From Physcomitrium patens (lineage: Eukaryota; Streptophyta; Bryopsida; Funariales; Funariaceae), in contig NC_037266.1 of the NCBI RefSeq assembly GCF_000002425.4, positions 9,586,500 to 9,650,499 of the forward strand: 64,000 bases of DNA. Reading direction: 5' to 3'. The notes under the pieces are model-generated. The model saw nothing but the letters and a program-made list of their open reading frames with translations. It had not been told where the DNA came from and searched no databases. The position numbers were made by a program, and so were the translations under genes. This document shows positions 48,867 through 61,197 of this stretch, piece by piece (within the stretch, counting starts at the first letter, position 1; each line of letters starts with the position of its first letter).

Positions 48867-51200
48867 TTGAAGTCACTATTCTCGAAAGAACGTCGATTCA
48901 TTATTCAACACGCGCTTCCTTTTCGATACACTCAGTATTGACACTCCATTGCACAACGAATTCCGGCACCTTATTCCTCAACAAGCTCTGGAAATGATCA
49001 ACGGGAAAACATGTATCATAGACTAGCATATTCAGGATACGATCGTAGCACCAGCTGGGAAAGGTCCGAGTAAATTTCAATTTCCCAATACGAATCCTTC
49101 ATAGGGAGAAACATGAGAATACCTGAGTAAAATAAAATCAAGATGAAGAGTAGAAGTGCAACACCACGAAAAGAAATTGTCTTCAAGGTGACCAGTCTCA
49201 TAATCATCTTATCTTGCGTTGATCTCCAACGAAGTGTAAGCGAACGGGTTAAATCTGAAAATCGGTGCTACTTAAATACCTATCGTCGCCCAAATTGAGT
49301 CTAATCAAATTCGACGATCTACGAGCGCGGAAATTCTTGAGCCACGATTGTATACGACCACCTTCAGCTGCACGCCCATCGGTTTGTTAGAAAAGCAGTC
49401 GTTGATTCCAACACATTGCTTTGACATATTTGCGAGGTATAGACCTCAAATCTTCATAGTTGTCGCTCTGAATTGCCTCCCACTCTCGCCCTTAGATGTG
49501 AAATTATCTGGATTGAATTGCATGAGTGAATGAAGAAAATACCACATTCACATCCATTGCGCACCTGACCGAAGAGTCTTGCAATCTTCCATAGGCTCGA
49601 CCAATCCAAGCTCTGCCTAGGTCACGGTTCTAGCAGTGGGTCTTGTGTAATGAACAATTGATGCACACACGAGAGGTAATTCAACTGACAAATCAGTACT
49701 GGGCAGTAATGATCCTCCTCAACTGGTCTCGATATTCACCACCTCGAAATCACGTTGGTGATATTTCTCAGCTGGCCAACAGCAGCAACGGTTGGGTTGT
49801 CTCACGTAACAACCTTCCAAGCTACGTATTGGAAGCTACAATATACGGTTGGCTGCCAACAGAACCGACCACGCACAAGCCCTGTGTTCATATCCAAAAT
49901 CAAAATCCTTCCTAAGTCTCCCTTCACAGACTATACACAAACCTCCAGAGGAGTAATGATTCAAGAAGATCTCAATCACAATCCACGGGTTCCTAGACAA
50001 TCTATGTCAACTCTTGATCGATCAAAGATATACGTAGATTGAGTCAAAACTGCTCAGAACACACACACAGAGATGACAAACTCGCTCTCTCAGCTAAGCC
50101 CATGTTATGTCCGATCAAGCAACCAACTGCGATGAGAGCAAGTAACTAGCCCTCCCCCTATCCGTCTCACTGCCACTACCATCTCTCCAAAACACGCGCC
50201 TCACCGACTAGCACGCACTCAACCACCCATCCTCAACACCTTCCTCTGAAATTTTGCATCGAGTCATCCCCACGTTTGAAACCACAAATGCACATGTAAT
50301 GTTGCACTCGGATGGTTGAATGAACGAACTACACGCGCATCATTGCCCAAACTACTCCATCACGCAAATACCATATTCATCACTAGGGGCCCACTGCTGC
50401 ACTACTGACGAGCTGATAACGAAGAATTAACTCTGGAGCAGAAGATAAAGAAGATACATCCTTCAACAACGAGCAACAACGACAAGAACTGCGGAGAATG
50501 GTCATCAAACACCCAGAGCCTGAGCCAACCTGGACCATGACTCCGAAGGTCAAACTCGGAAACCAGGGCCCACGGACTGTTTGCTTTTTCAGACAAGGCT
50601 TAATCTAGCCATCCCAAACTGACAATTTTAAAGCACTAATTGCGCGTTTAGTCCCAGATCTAGCCTACGCACAGCCGCAATCCAGACTGGACCCAGACGG
50701 ATCCTAAACCTCCCGTGGGCGCCACTGCTCCAAGGAATCAAATAGAAAGTTGCAGGGGAGGGGGTTGGCATTCGCGTCAGATTGCGCGATGCGTCGACGT
50801 TGACACCCTGGGCATGCTATGGACGATGCCGACGTAGGAAAATCGCAACCTGGCCCTGCTATTCTTTGCATGCGAATGAACCCAGCGGCGTGTCTCGGCG
50901 GACTTCGGCTATCTGCACGCGATCCAATGAGGGATGCTCTTTTATAATAAATAAACATGCCAAAAAGATAATTTTTTCCTTCTAGCTGGGTCAGGATCCA
51001 TCGCCTGACACCAGCTCAGTCGCTAATCCGGCGCTGCCAGCTAATCTGCGTTTCTCCACAGCATCGATTCAGCCACACTCCGTTGTCGATCACCGCACAT
51101 ATTGTAGTGCTTGTGAACATCGACATCGCTTAGCGCGTGTTGATAAGCTTTGAGCTCATGCTGGAGGCTTTTATATTTGCTCTTTTCAAGATGGGTTAGG
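48867..51200. promoter_or_regulatory. Upstream region of the receptor-like gene
   Basis: This stretch is GC-balanced. A minus-strand ORF at 49016-49207 contains a hydrophobic stretch (GVALLLFILILFYSGILMFL) and could be an upstream ORF or chance. Other short ORFs are uncharacterised. I found no leucine-rich repeats on the minus strand that could be missing exons of the receptor-like gene. The GC island ends near 51,200. Confidence 0.35.
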
Positions 51201-53155
51201 GTTTAAAATAGGGTATAACAGGTTGATGTTCCTTAAGGTGGACAGTTTGGCTGACAATTGCAACTGAAGTAGCTGAATGCTTAACAGGTTTGGCTTTTAA
51301 AAGTCTGTATTTATATTGGGGGTTTGACTTTAAAAAAGGCGATTTTTTTTTATAATAATTTAGTAGTTATCTTCTATGGAGTGTGGAAGTGGGTTGTCTT
51401 GCTTTTCACATGGAATACTTACAAGGAATTGTTGTATCGACCCACCCATTTGCTGAATTGACCCATCACTTGACAAGAGTGATCTTTGTGCGTGTTTAAT
51501 CGCTGAAAATGATTTTCTTTCAAGCTTCACCAAAACGTAACAAAGTTATAAAAAAATGAAACGCATGACCGTCATGCCAATTGTCACATGATAGGTCGAT
51601 TTAGTAAGAGAATGAATCGATTTATCAATTTCCTTATGCCAAAAAGCAATGGGTTGTGGATGACTTTTAAGTTCATTGATGCTGTGCATTTCACGGAGTG
51701 GTCCGTAAGGTGGTAACAATCTTGTAGTTACAGTCGAGATGTACTTATTTCAAAACTTCTTGAGCAAGATACTTCATCAAATTGTGTGGTTTTTATTAAA
51801 ATATCAATTAGAATAATGATAAAGTATTCATATGCTAAATAAAACGTAATCATATATTACATACTTGAACTCATGTTATTTAGAAATTATCTCGTTTTGT
51901 TGAATTGTTCACCAACAAATAAGTTAGCTTTATTTGTGTTCTATAAATTCGACAAATCACAAAATCGGCTTATTGATTGATATCCATTACATGTCTTTTA
52001 GAAAAACTCACATAAAATATGAGCCATATTTGAACTGCAATATTTTATGATTTTTTAAATATTTCTTCTAACAATTAAATTAGAAAAAATAACAAATGTT
52101 TATGAAAAAATTGTTACATACACATTATATGATAAAGTTTTACAAATTTATGTCACTTATATAATAAACTATATGATCTTGTTTTATAAATTTATTTCAT
52201 ACACACAATATAATTACAAGAGAATCTTAAATAGATCCAAGTTTATATTAAATTCTTATTCTAACCATCAAGAAAATAAATAAATAAAATAACATCTGGA
52301 TTTATTTTCCTACTATTAGATGTGCAACCAATAAAAACCAACCAAATTCATCATGATTAGTATATTCTTTATTAAAGGTGGATCTATTCACTAAAAGCAT
52401 AGGTTTATTTAAGAATCTCCTAATTATAATATGTCTATTTACTCACAATATTAATTAAATTTAAAATAAAATAAAATAAAATAACTGATAAGAGATGTAG
52501 TAAGGAAGTAATTTTGTTAGAGGAAAACTATGAAAAAACAAGAAGAATGTTACTAAATTGAGGAAGTTATAGATGATGAGAACAACAATGTTGGAGATTT
52601 ATTGTATGTATGTATATATATATATATATATATATATTCTTATATCATAAGACAATGATTAATAAGAGTATAAATCAAACCATAATTCCATCATAACATG
52701 TTTATTACAAGATAACACTCAATATATACATATGCATATGTTAATGGTTTATTTTATTTTTATTTTTTTGAAAGCCATTAAATTAAAATATTACAATTAA
52801 TATAAATTAGAAAGTATTCATATAACATCAATTTTAAAAAATACATAAAATTTTATACATATTTATGTATTTGAATTTAAAATTTTAAATAATACTGCAA
52901 AAAATACCTCAAAAGATACATAAATCAATATAAAAAAACACAATATTTATAATATTTTTTATAATATTTTAAAATTTATATTTATAATCAATTAAAACAT
53001 TCATCAAACTATTAGATTTTTATGATAAAATTACAAAATTATCTAATTAAATTAATGAAAAAACTCAAAAGTGCCCCTCAAATTTTCTTAAATATCAAGA
53101 ATATCTCCATATTCTTGATCATAGCACACATATCCCTCAACTTTTTCATAATTTC
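51201..53155. other. AT-rich DNA before element E
   Basis: There is no recognisable gene. An (AT)n-rich run lies at 52611-52637. Confidence 0.55.
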
Positions 53156-53160
53156 AAATC
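53156..53160. other. Target-site duplication of element E (left copy)
   Basis: AAATC here is repeated at 58683-58687 directly after the other LTR. Confidence 0.85.
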
Positions 53161-53404
53161 TGAAAATTATGAGATTTAAGACATAAGAGTAGTGGTAAGT
53201 AATATATACACAAGAGAGTTTCTAAGGAGAAAGAGAGAGCTTCATACAAAATCTATTGATCTGGTTGTGTCTTGTATACAAAAAAATAAGGAGAGAGGAT
53301 AAACAGTTTCTCTTTACTACATTCCAAATATTGTAGCTATAGTATTTACTATAGACTATAATAAATATTATGGAGAGCGTTGGCTATATTTAATATTCTC
53401 AACA
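53161..53404 (-). repeat. 3' LTR of element E
   Basis: It shares CACAAGAGAGTTTCTAAGGA, AACAGTTTCTCT and the CTACATTCCAAATA stretch with the other LTR. It is about 60 bp longer because of a segment around 53245-53310 that the other copy lacks. It ends TTCTCAACA. Confidence 0.85.
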
Positions 53405-53639
53405 CTCCACCTCACTCATTATAATATTTACATAATATAAAATTTGTATAGAATTAGGATCTATATTTTTTTGTAATCTCGCAAGATCAATAATTGTTGC
53501 CTCATTAAAACCTTATCTAGGAAAACCTTATTGTATTTAAAGGCAAAACCACAGATGAAGAAAAAAGAATGCAACATCATTTTTTCTAATTATTGAAAGA
53601 GTTCATTAACTTTTTTATTCAAGAAAAGCAAGTTGCCAC

Positions 53640-54100
53640 ATACCAATGCTATAAGTCAGCGATGGTTGCACAATGGGAGAGCTTTGGTGAAGAGATCACC
53701 AAGATTATTTCTGGATTCAATTTACTTAATTATAAGTGCTTGATCAGTAATCAAGTCATGGATATAATCCAAATACTTTGGATTAATATGCTTTGTCCTA
53801 TCTCCTTTAATGAAACTAATTTTCATCTGTGCAACACAAGCACTATTATTTAGTTGTTGGAGTATTAGGTTTATATCTCACATTATAATATCCAACCAAT
53901 TTTGGATCAGTAGATTGTATGTAGTATAATCCCAAGTCTTCAGTACCTTTTAAATAACATAATAAATGTTTGATGCCATTCCAATGTCATAGTGTTGGAC
54001 ATGCATTGTGACTTACAAGAACAGAAACTACAAATGTAATATCTGGTCTAGTAAATGTGGCTAAATATAAAAGTGCTCTAATTGCTACAAGGTATAGATA
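53640..54100 (-). pseudogene. Element E RNase H end
   Basis: On the minus strand the text SACVAQMKISFIKGDRTKHI and later NNLGDLFTKALP is the usual end of Ty1/copia RNase H. One stop lies between the two motifs. The plus-strand ORF at 53593-53853 is only the opposite-strand shadow. Confidence 0.8.
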
Positions 54101-54742
54101 TTACTCTCTTAATATTTCCTCGTCCTCTTTGCACGGGCAATATAGATCATGACCATCATGACCACGTTCAACCATTGGTGTAGACAATGGATAAGCATCA
54201 ATCATATTGAATCTCCATAAGATTTGTCTAATATACATTAGTTGGTAGAAAAAAATGCTACCATCTGTGAGATGCATAATTTGAAGAACAATACAAAAAG
54301 TTATTTTTTCTAGCATTTTCATCTCAAATTCATGTATAAGTAGGTTAGTAGCTGCAATACATGCATATCTAGTGCCTATTAGGTTAAGGTCATCAATATA
54401 TACACTGATGATCACAAAATCACTTTTATCTTGTTTCATAAACAAACAAGGAACTAGTGGATTACTTACAAATTTATTTATAATTAAATAAACTTAGAAA
54501 TGTTCATACCACATGTATCCAGATTGTTTAAGACCATACAAGGCCTTCTGTAATTTAATACCATGATATCGTCTTAGAGTAGGTGCATTTGGAGTTCCTA
54601 TTTCCAAACCAGTTGGAACTTTCATATAAATATCTACATCAAGTGAACCATATAAATACATAGCTACGACATCTATGACACACATTTTAAAGGTGGCATG
54701 AACTACCATTCTAATAATATATCGAAATATAATTGAATCCAT
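54101..54742 (-). pseudogene. Element E reverse transcriptase
   Basis: The 54494-54742 stretch has YLYGSLDVDIYMKVPTGLEI and KLQKALYGLKQSGYMWYEHF. The 54101-54445 stretch has SVYIDDLNLIGT, a Ty1/copia YxDD catalytic box that is still intact. The two parts are separated by a stop or shift near 54450-54490. Confidence 0.85.
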
Positions 54743-55123
54743 GACTAGAGAATATGTGGATTCATAATCAATGCCAAATCATTGGATAAATCTTTGAGCA
54801 ACTAGACAAGCTTTATAGTAGGTTATTTGATCTTTAGCATCTTGCTTGTGTATTAATACCATCTTATATTCCACATGGCCAGAAGTAAGAGTGTCCACAA
54901 TTAGACCAAAGACTTTCTTCTTATGCAAAGAAACATACTCTTTCTCAATGATAGTTTTTTATTTTAACCAATTAGAGCGATGCATCGCTTCCTCGATGGT
55001 TTGAGGTTCAAAATCATCTTCCTCGCAAGAAAGAGCTTATATAATCATACATGCAAATGATTCATCTATTGTAATGGATGGTTTGTTCGAAATATTGTCT
55101 ATAGTATAATACAAAATAGATAA

Positions 55124-55525
55124 TTATTTACTCAACTCGATCTTATTCCTTCCAATTCCAAGATTATTTTTCATAAGAATTAAAGGTACATTTTGCATGG
55201 ATATATCATCATGAATCGGTAGTCCTGTAGGATGAGTGAAAAGTTCTTGAGAAATAATACTAAGATTAATCAATATTATAGCTTTCTTCTTACATGGTTG
55301 CTTATCTGATCTACGACTTCTTTTAGTTGTTGTTGTTATAATTTGAGGTATTGTAGTTAGTGGCACTACAATTTGAGCAAGTGCATTCTGAGCCTCATTA
55401 ATAGGAACTCTTATAATCCTAAATGCATCACTAAAGCTATCAGGTGTTTCATCTGTAATCCGTTTTAGATACAAAATCTTAACAACTTCAGTTTCAGCCA
55501 AAGATGTCCTAGGATCAAGATTCAA
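55124..55525 (-). pseudogene. Element E integrase-RT linker
   Basis: A 133-codon open stretch lies between the integrase and RT. It has no catalytic motif, as expected for this variable region of copia pol, and is interrupted on both sides. Confidence 0.5.
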
Positions 55526-55599
55526 TGTAAATATTTCTAGTTCTTCAAATACAAATACTTTATTTTTTTGTTGATTGGATACTCTTCCTTGAAGAGATA

Positions 55600-56793
55600 A
55601 GAATATATTCTCTTCAAAACAACAATTTTGTAAACGTGCATGTAATAATATGCCAGTTGATAGATGAATAATATAAATAATGTTTAGTAAATCAAAACCA
55701 ACATATATATCTTCTTGTCAATGAGCTCCAATAGTACGTCATTAAGGTTATGGTACTGGAACCCAAGCATGGCAACTAAAAATTTTTAAGTAAGATATAT
55801 TTGGAAGGCGACCCAAAATAAGCTCATGTGGTGAAATAATTTCAAAAGAAGAAGAGTGGAGGCATATTAATACTACAGTATGCAAAACTGCATGATCCCA
55901 CATAGATGCAAGTAAATTTGTATGAAAGAAGAGTGGCCAAATAATGAGTTGTACATGCTTTATAAATTACTTTGCAAGTCTATTTTGACCATGTTCATAT
56001 GGAATATAATATGTCAATTCAATTCCTATTATAGTACAATAGTCTTCAAAAGACTTTGATGCAAATTCTTTTGTATTATTTATACCTAATGTTTTTATAG
56101 GATAATCAAGGAAATGTGTCTAAAATGAATAAGCATAGATATAAGATTGGCAAACATCATGTTTCAGATTGATAATAATGAAACATGTGCTTGTTTACTT
56201 GATGCATCAAGAAGGACCAAAAAATAACAAAATGGTCTAGATATTGGATTAATAGGACCACAAATATTACTATGCAACCTTTCAAGCATTGGTAGTAATT
56301 CTTGTCGAAGTTTCCAAATTGAAGGCCAAGTAATCGTCTTACTTTGTACACATGTATGACATAATTCTATACAATCTACATCTGCAAGCTTTAAATTGTG
56401 CCAAGTTATACATGAAATGATCTTTCTAAATAATATAGATCCTAGATATTTCAATTGTCTATGCTAGAGAGAAGTACAACTCTCTGTGATAGATGATGCA
56501 AAATTAAATATAATGGGAGGCCAAATTGTAATTTGATATAAACTATTTTTTGTAGCAAAAGCTTTTTCAACAACTTTATGATTCTTTGCAAGAATCAAAA
56601 CCTCTTTTCTACTTAAAATAAGAGTTGGGAATTGATAACCATTGATATATACATCTTGGTAGCTGATTAGACTCCAAAGTGTTGAGGGTACAAACATCAC
56701 ATGTTTATATTTTATGATGGAATCTACAAGTAATTTTACCATTATTATTCCTTCTTGGAAACAAAATGAATTTGATTTAGTCATAGTCATCAT
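55600..56793 (-). pseudogene. Element E GAG-pre-integrase and integrase
   Basis: The 56464-56793 stretch is the pre-integrase block. The 56164-56454 stretch has the zinc-region half (CHTCVQSKTITWP) and the core start LHSNICGPINPISRPFCYFL then VLLDASSKQAHVSLLS. In copia elements the core normally reads HSDICGP at this point, so the first catalytic aspartate is asparagine here. The rest of the core is broken by stops. Confidence 0.8.
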
Positions 56794-57016
56794 ATTTTTA
56801 GTTTATTGAGTTGAAGATTTTTCAGTAAAAAATTGTCTATCCCATAGGATAGTATGTGTTGGTGTAGAATCAATGAGCTCATCATTTGATTCATCATTAG
56901 AGGTTTTATCATTCATATAAGCATCTAAATCATCAACATCAATTGAATCCATGGACGCATCTATGGTATGAACTTCACGAGCCTCAATTCGTAGTTTCTT
57001 ATTTTTTTAGAAAATT

Positions 57017-57911
57017 TTAATAAAATATTCTGAAAATACAAGACTCATGTGCTAAATATCCAATCATTCCACATTTATGACAAGAATGCATCTTTGATTT
57101 TTTTTTTCTACTATAATTAATAGTAGAATGTTTATTCTTTATATATGGATAGAAATGGTCATGACTATAACTACCCTGTTGCTTATGAGCACCTTTTCTA
57201 TGTTTATATAATTTTTTCTTAGACTTTGAAATGTTAAGTGCATGAGATTTTGGAATTGTGGTTCCAATAGGACGAGCTTCCACATTGTGTAAGAATAGCT
57301 CATTTTGCTTCTCTGCCAGAAGTAGATAGGACATGAGATCCGAATGACTCTGAAATTTCATGTTCCTATACTGTTGTGTAAGCATAGCAGATACAAGAGG
57401 AAATGTAGAGAGAATTTTCTCAATTATTTCTTCTTTAGAGATGCTTTGTCTACATAATCATAATTGTGAGATAATACTATACATTTTACTATTGAAAGTA
57501 TTTAAATTTGAAAAATCCAAGACACATAAATGTGTCCAATTATGACATGCACGTGGAAGAAAAATGGTCTTTTGATTATCAAACCTGGATTTAAGATTCT
57601 TCTAAAGTTCAACATGATCTTCTATTTCCAAATATTGATGTTGTAATGCAAGTATAAGATGTCAACGAAGGAAAAGAAGTACTTTCCAATGGATAGTAGG
57701 AAGAATAGAAGTACTTATTGTATTAGATTCTTCAAACATAATGGCATTCAAAAGTTGTTCTGCAAATAAATTTACTTTTGCTATTTTTTCCTATAATAGA
57801 TAATTGTTTCCATCCATAGTAAATGGTAGAAATAGAAGAGTTTGAAAATATTGCGATACAATGGTAATAGTTGGAACCATTGTAAAAACAATTGAAGATG
57901 TTGAAGCTCTC
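57017..57911 (-). pseudogene. Element E gag
   Basis: The region from about 57911 downward reads as a copia gag with many stops, including FDNQKTIFLPRACHNWTHL and the open stretch 57017-57385 (QQYRNMKFQSHSDLMSYLLL, AEKQNELFLHNVEARPIGT). The zinc knuckle CHKCGMIGYLAHESC has lost the conserved histidine and has one extra residue before its last cysteine. Confidence 0.8.
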
Positions 57912-58496
57912 ATTATAAATAAATCTATAAAGAAAATACAAGATTAAGTAGAAAAGTTGAGTAAAATGTACCTTAAAATATAAAGTCAAATAAAATGATA
58001 AAGTTGAATTTGAAATCAAAAATATTAATTAATTAATTTTTTGAAATAAGGTTGTGGATTGTGGCAGTGGAGCAGCAGCAGAAAGGCGATGGCAACAATA
58101 GTCAACAGAGGTGGCAACAATAGGCAGCGTTAGTGATAGGGTCAGCGATAGGCGGTGTTAGTAGTCGGTAATGACAGGATTAGTGGCAGACAACAATAGC
58201 TATTTGGCGGCAGTTGTTTGGTGATTGTTCGATGGCTGTTTGGTGGTTGTTTGGTAGTAGGTACGAGACGCAGTAAGGAGGCAAGGCTGGAATAAGTACT
58301 CTAAGCAAGCAGATAAGGCAAGGCAATCTAGCAAGGAGCTAAGGTGAGAGAGGTTAGCAAGAAGTGCAGCAAGATCATGAATCACACACCAAAGCAGTAA
58401 AAATCATACAAGAAACAAGAGTAGCAATAGGTTTGAAGAATCAAGACTAGAGCAAAAAATTGCGATAGTGTATAGGAGCAAATCGTGCTGATAACA

Positions 58497-58682
58497 TGTT
58501 GAGAATGTTTAGAAAGATACAAGAGTAGTAGTAAGTAAAGTAATAAACACACAAGAGAGTTTCTAAGGAGAGAGAGAAAAACAGTTTCTCTCCACTACAT
58601 TCCAAATACTATAGCTATAATATTTACTATAGACTACAATAAATATCATGGAGAGTGCCGACTACATTTAAAGCTCTCAACA
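58497..58682 (-). repeat. 5' LTR of element E
   Basis: It begins TGTTGAGAATG and ends CTCTCAACA on the plus strand, an inverted terminal pair of TGTTGAGA and TCTCAACA. It is followed by the AAATC duplication. Confidence 0.87.
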
Positions 58683-58687
58683 AAATC

Positions 58688-60100
58688 TACCCCTAAGATT
58701 GATAACTTATCAAAACAGTTCCAATTTTATATTGAAACGGGTCCCAAGCCGCAAGAAGCGCGGTCCTTTTCTGTTGTTTTCGTCAGTATCTGCACGTCTC
58801 TCTCAAACTTTGTGCTGCGGCCCAGGTTGCCCGCCGCAGTCCTCGCTGCCACCACCACCCTGCTCTCTCTCCCTGCAGCATCCCCTCCTCCGTCGCCACC
58901 TGCGGCTGAAACCTGGGTTGCAAGGAGCAGGAACTTTGCTTCAGGACGGAAATGAGCCCACAAACGGGTCGTTAGTACCGCCTGCTGGCTCTCATAGCTA
59001 AGGGTTCATTTTCCAGTACCACAGTGTATCAAATGATGGCATTGGCAGGTCAATCATTCAGGTTATATTTGCTCTCTTCGAATTGTTTCTTTCAATTTTT
59101 ATAAAGTTGCGGCATATGAAATGTTGCTTGGGATGGGGACGTCACCTGATATTATTAGAATTGAATTTTAATTTTCTCTTTCTGGACTTAAATAGAACCT
59201 CCACAATCTGCAAATTCCGTTGTTGGAAGCTATCGATATGACATGTTCTTTCAAAAAGTAGACATGAATTTGCATATAAGTCTGATCCTTTGGGTTGTGT
59301 ATGCAGGCCCGAATCGCTAAAGAAAGGAGGGCATTGTAGAGTTCGAAGATTGTCTTCGCTGGGATCAACACGCTCAGCGACTTCCATGTATGGTTCCACA
59401 ACCAACATTCTTGCTATAATGTGCGAGATCAGGGGTTGTATGGGAAGCAAACGCTGCATGATCCTGCTCTTGGGTCATACTAAAAACCATTACTTGTTAT
59501 TTTTGTTACCATATGAGTACACTGACAATAGTGCCTAGAAAATCCATATGGCTGTGTCTTGATGCTCAGTTCCAGACGAGATTTTTGAGACGACATTATT
59601 TATTTATTTATTTGTTTTTGTACTCATGTAACTATAGAGTAATTCTCTACCATTTTCCAGCCTTCAATCGCAACCTCTATTCAGCAAGAATAATTGCACA
59701 TGCATGCCCCTCGGTAACAGCCTTTCAAAATCCAGATTGCAGACCGTGTGCTACAAAGTCATATTTATCAGAATTCCTCAAATTTCAAATTAAAAGAAAT
59801 TGTGACACAAAGTAATTTAGATGTAATTTGAATATAGTATTATTGGGATGAGTTTCAATAATATAAAATTATTGCTCCCACAAACTTCTATTAATATTTT
59901 TAATACCACATGTATAAAAAAAAAATCTCTAAAACTTATGTAAGTCATGGAGAATTTTGCATGGTGGAAATAAATTTGTCCTAGACATGTGGGTCATATT
60001 GTCAAAATTGTAATTTCTCTTCATCTATAGACACCAAAGGTTTAATTAAGGAATAATTGAAAGAAAATTTAAGAATAAAAAATAAGAAGTAATTTTTTTG

Positions 60101-60139
<39 letters not shown>

Positions 60140-60640
60140 TGTATATATAAATTTTTATTTCTAAATTAATAAAATTCGTTTCAAAATCTTAAAAATAATA
60201 TTTAAAGTATTTTATAAATTTTATTTTTTATATAAAAATTATTAAAATTTATAATAAAAAAGAATCTCAAGTATCAAATTAGCTAAAAGTTCTCACTTAT
60301 TCATCAAACTCATATATAGAGATCTATTTCAATTAATTTGAATCTAATGGAATTAAACTATGTAAATATATTAAAAGTATTTCTAAAATAAATTGATCAT
60401 AATAATAAAATTAATTAAATAGAAATTATAATATTAAAATAAAAAATTTATAAAATCCTTGTTGTAGACAAAAATGGTCATATAAAAGCAAATTATCATA
60501 TCAAATTTAATTTATTCTTTGTAATTTAAACAATTATATCCAATATTCTTGCATCAACTATATTTAAGTATTTAAATAAGGTTTTATTAAAGTTTGTTAG
60601 TGTATTTTTTGTTTTAATGGCTAGTAGATTAAAGTTGATT
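58688..60640. other. Mixed segment between elements E and D, no supported gene
   Basis: The part at 58720-59500 is GC-richer. It has an ORF on the plus strand (58699-59001, proline-, serine- and leucine-rich) and overlapping minus-strand ORFs at 59142-59459, none with a recognised motif. From 59,820 it becomes very AT-rich, with an (AT)n run at 60101-60149. It could be a remnant of a host gene flank that was split off by element E. Confidence 0.35.
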
Positions 60641-60647
60641 AACAAAT

Positions 60648-61197
60648 TGTTAAGGACATGAACTGAAGGAAGATGCATAAACCTCTAAAATCCATCTCAA
60701 AAGAAAAGTGAAAAAATAGAAATAAAGAAGTATGTATATTAAAAAGAAACTGAAATGGCTATTGTCAAAAGATAAGAAAACTATAGACTCTTGAATTTAG
60801 ACTAAAAGCAAAAAAAGAGTTGACAAGAGTGAAGAAGGCTTCACTTTTGTCTCTATATATACTATTTATCTAGGATGTATGTGGCAACATTCTATAGGAC
60901 CTCCAAAAATATGTTGACTTTGTATGAAACGTATCTTAACTTATAAGGCAAGTTTTCTATATAAGTGCCATATAGTCAGCTTGTTCCACAAACTATCAAT
61001 ACATATGGCATGTGATTAGTTTTTTGACCAAATTTCTAACCTATCAATCAACTACAAACACATGTAAAATCAAAACAACATCTAAAAAGCTTCTAAAAAG
61101 CTTATTTAGAAGATATTATGAAATTAATCTATTTTAAAGTATTTATACTTATTCATATTATTTAAGTAACAATCATAGTAGATATATATCTATAACA
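60648..61197 (-). repeat. 3' LTR of element D
   Basis: It starts TGTTAAGGACATGAACTGAAG and ends near TATCTATAACA, with a TATA-like run after TTTGTCTC near 60858. It matches the element C LTR in layout and much of its sequence. A purine-rich tract on the minus strand (61198-61214) follows, as in element B. Confidence 0.72.

Larger units (their letters stand above)
53161..58682 (-). mobile_element. Element E: Ty1/copia retrotransposon (inactive)
   Basis: This is a complete element on the minus strand, flanked by AAATC. LTRs lie at 53161-53404 and 58497-58682. The internal order in element direction is gag, GAG-pre-integrase, integrase, RT, RNase H. All domains carry stops and substitutions, and several catalytic residues are altered. 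The minus-strand sequence next to the 5' LTR starts TGTTATCAGCACG, a primer-site-like motif. A purine tract (GAGGTGGAG) precedes the 3' LTR. Confidence 0.9.
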
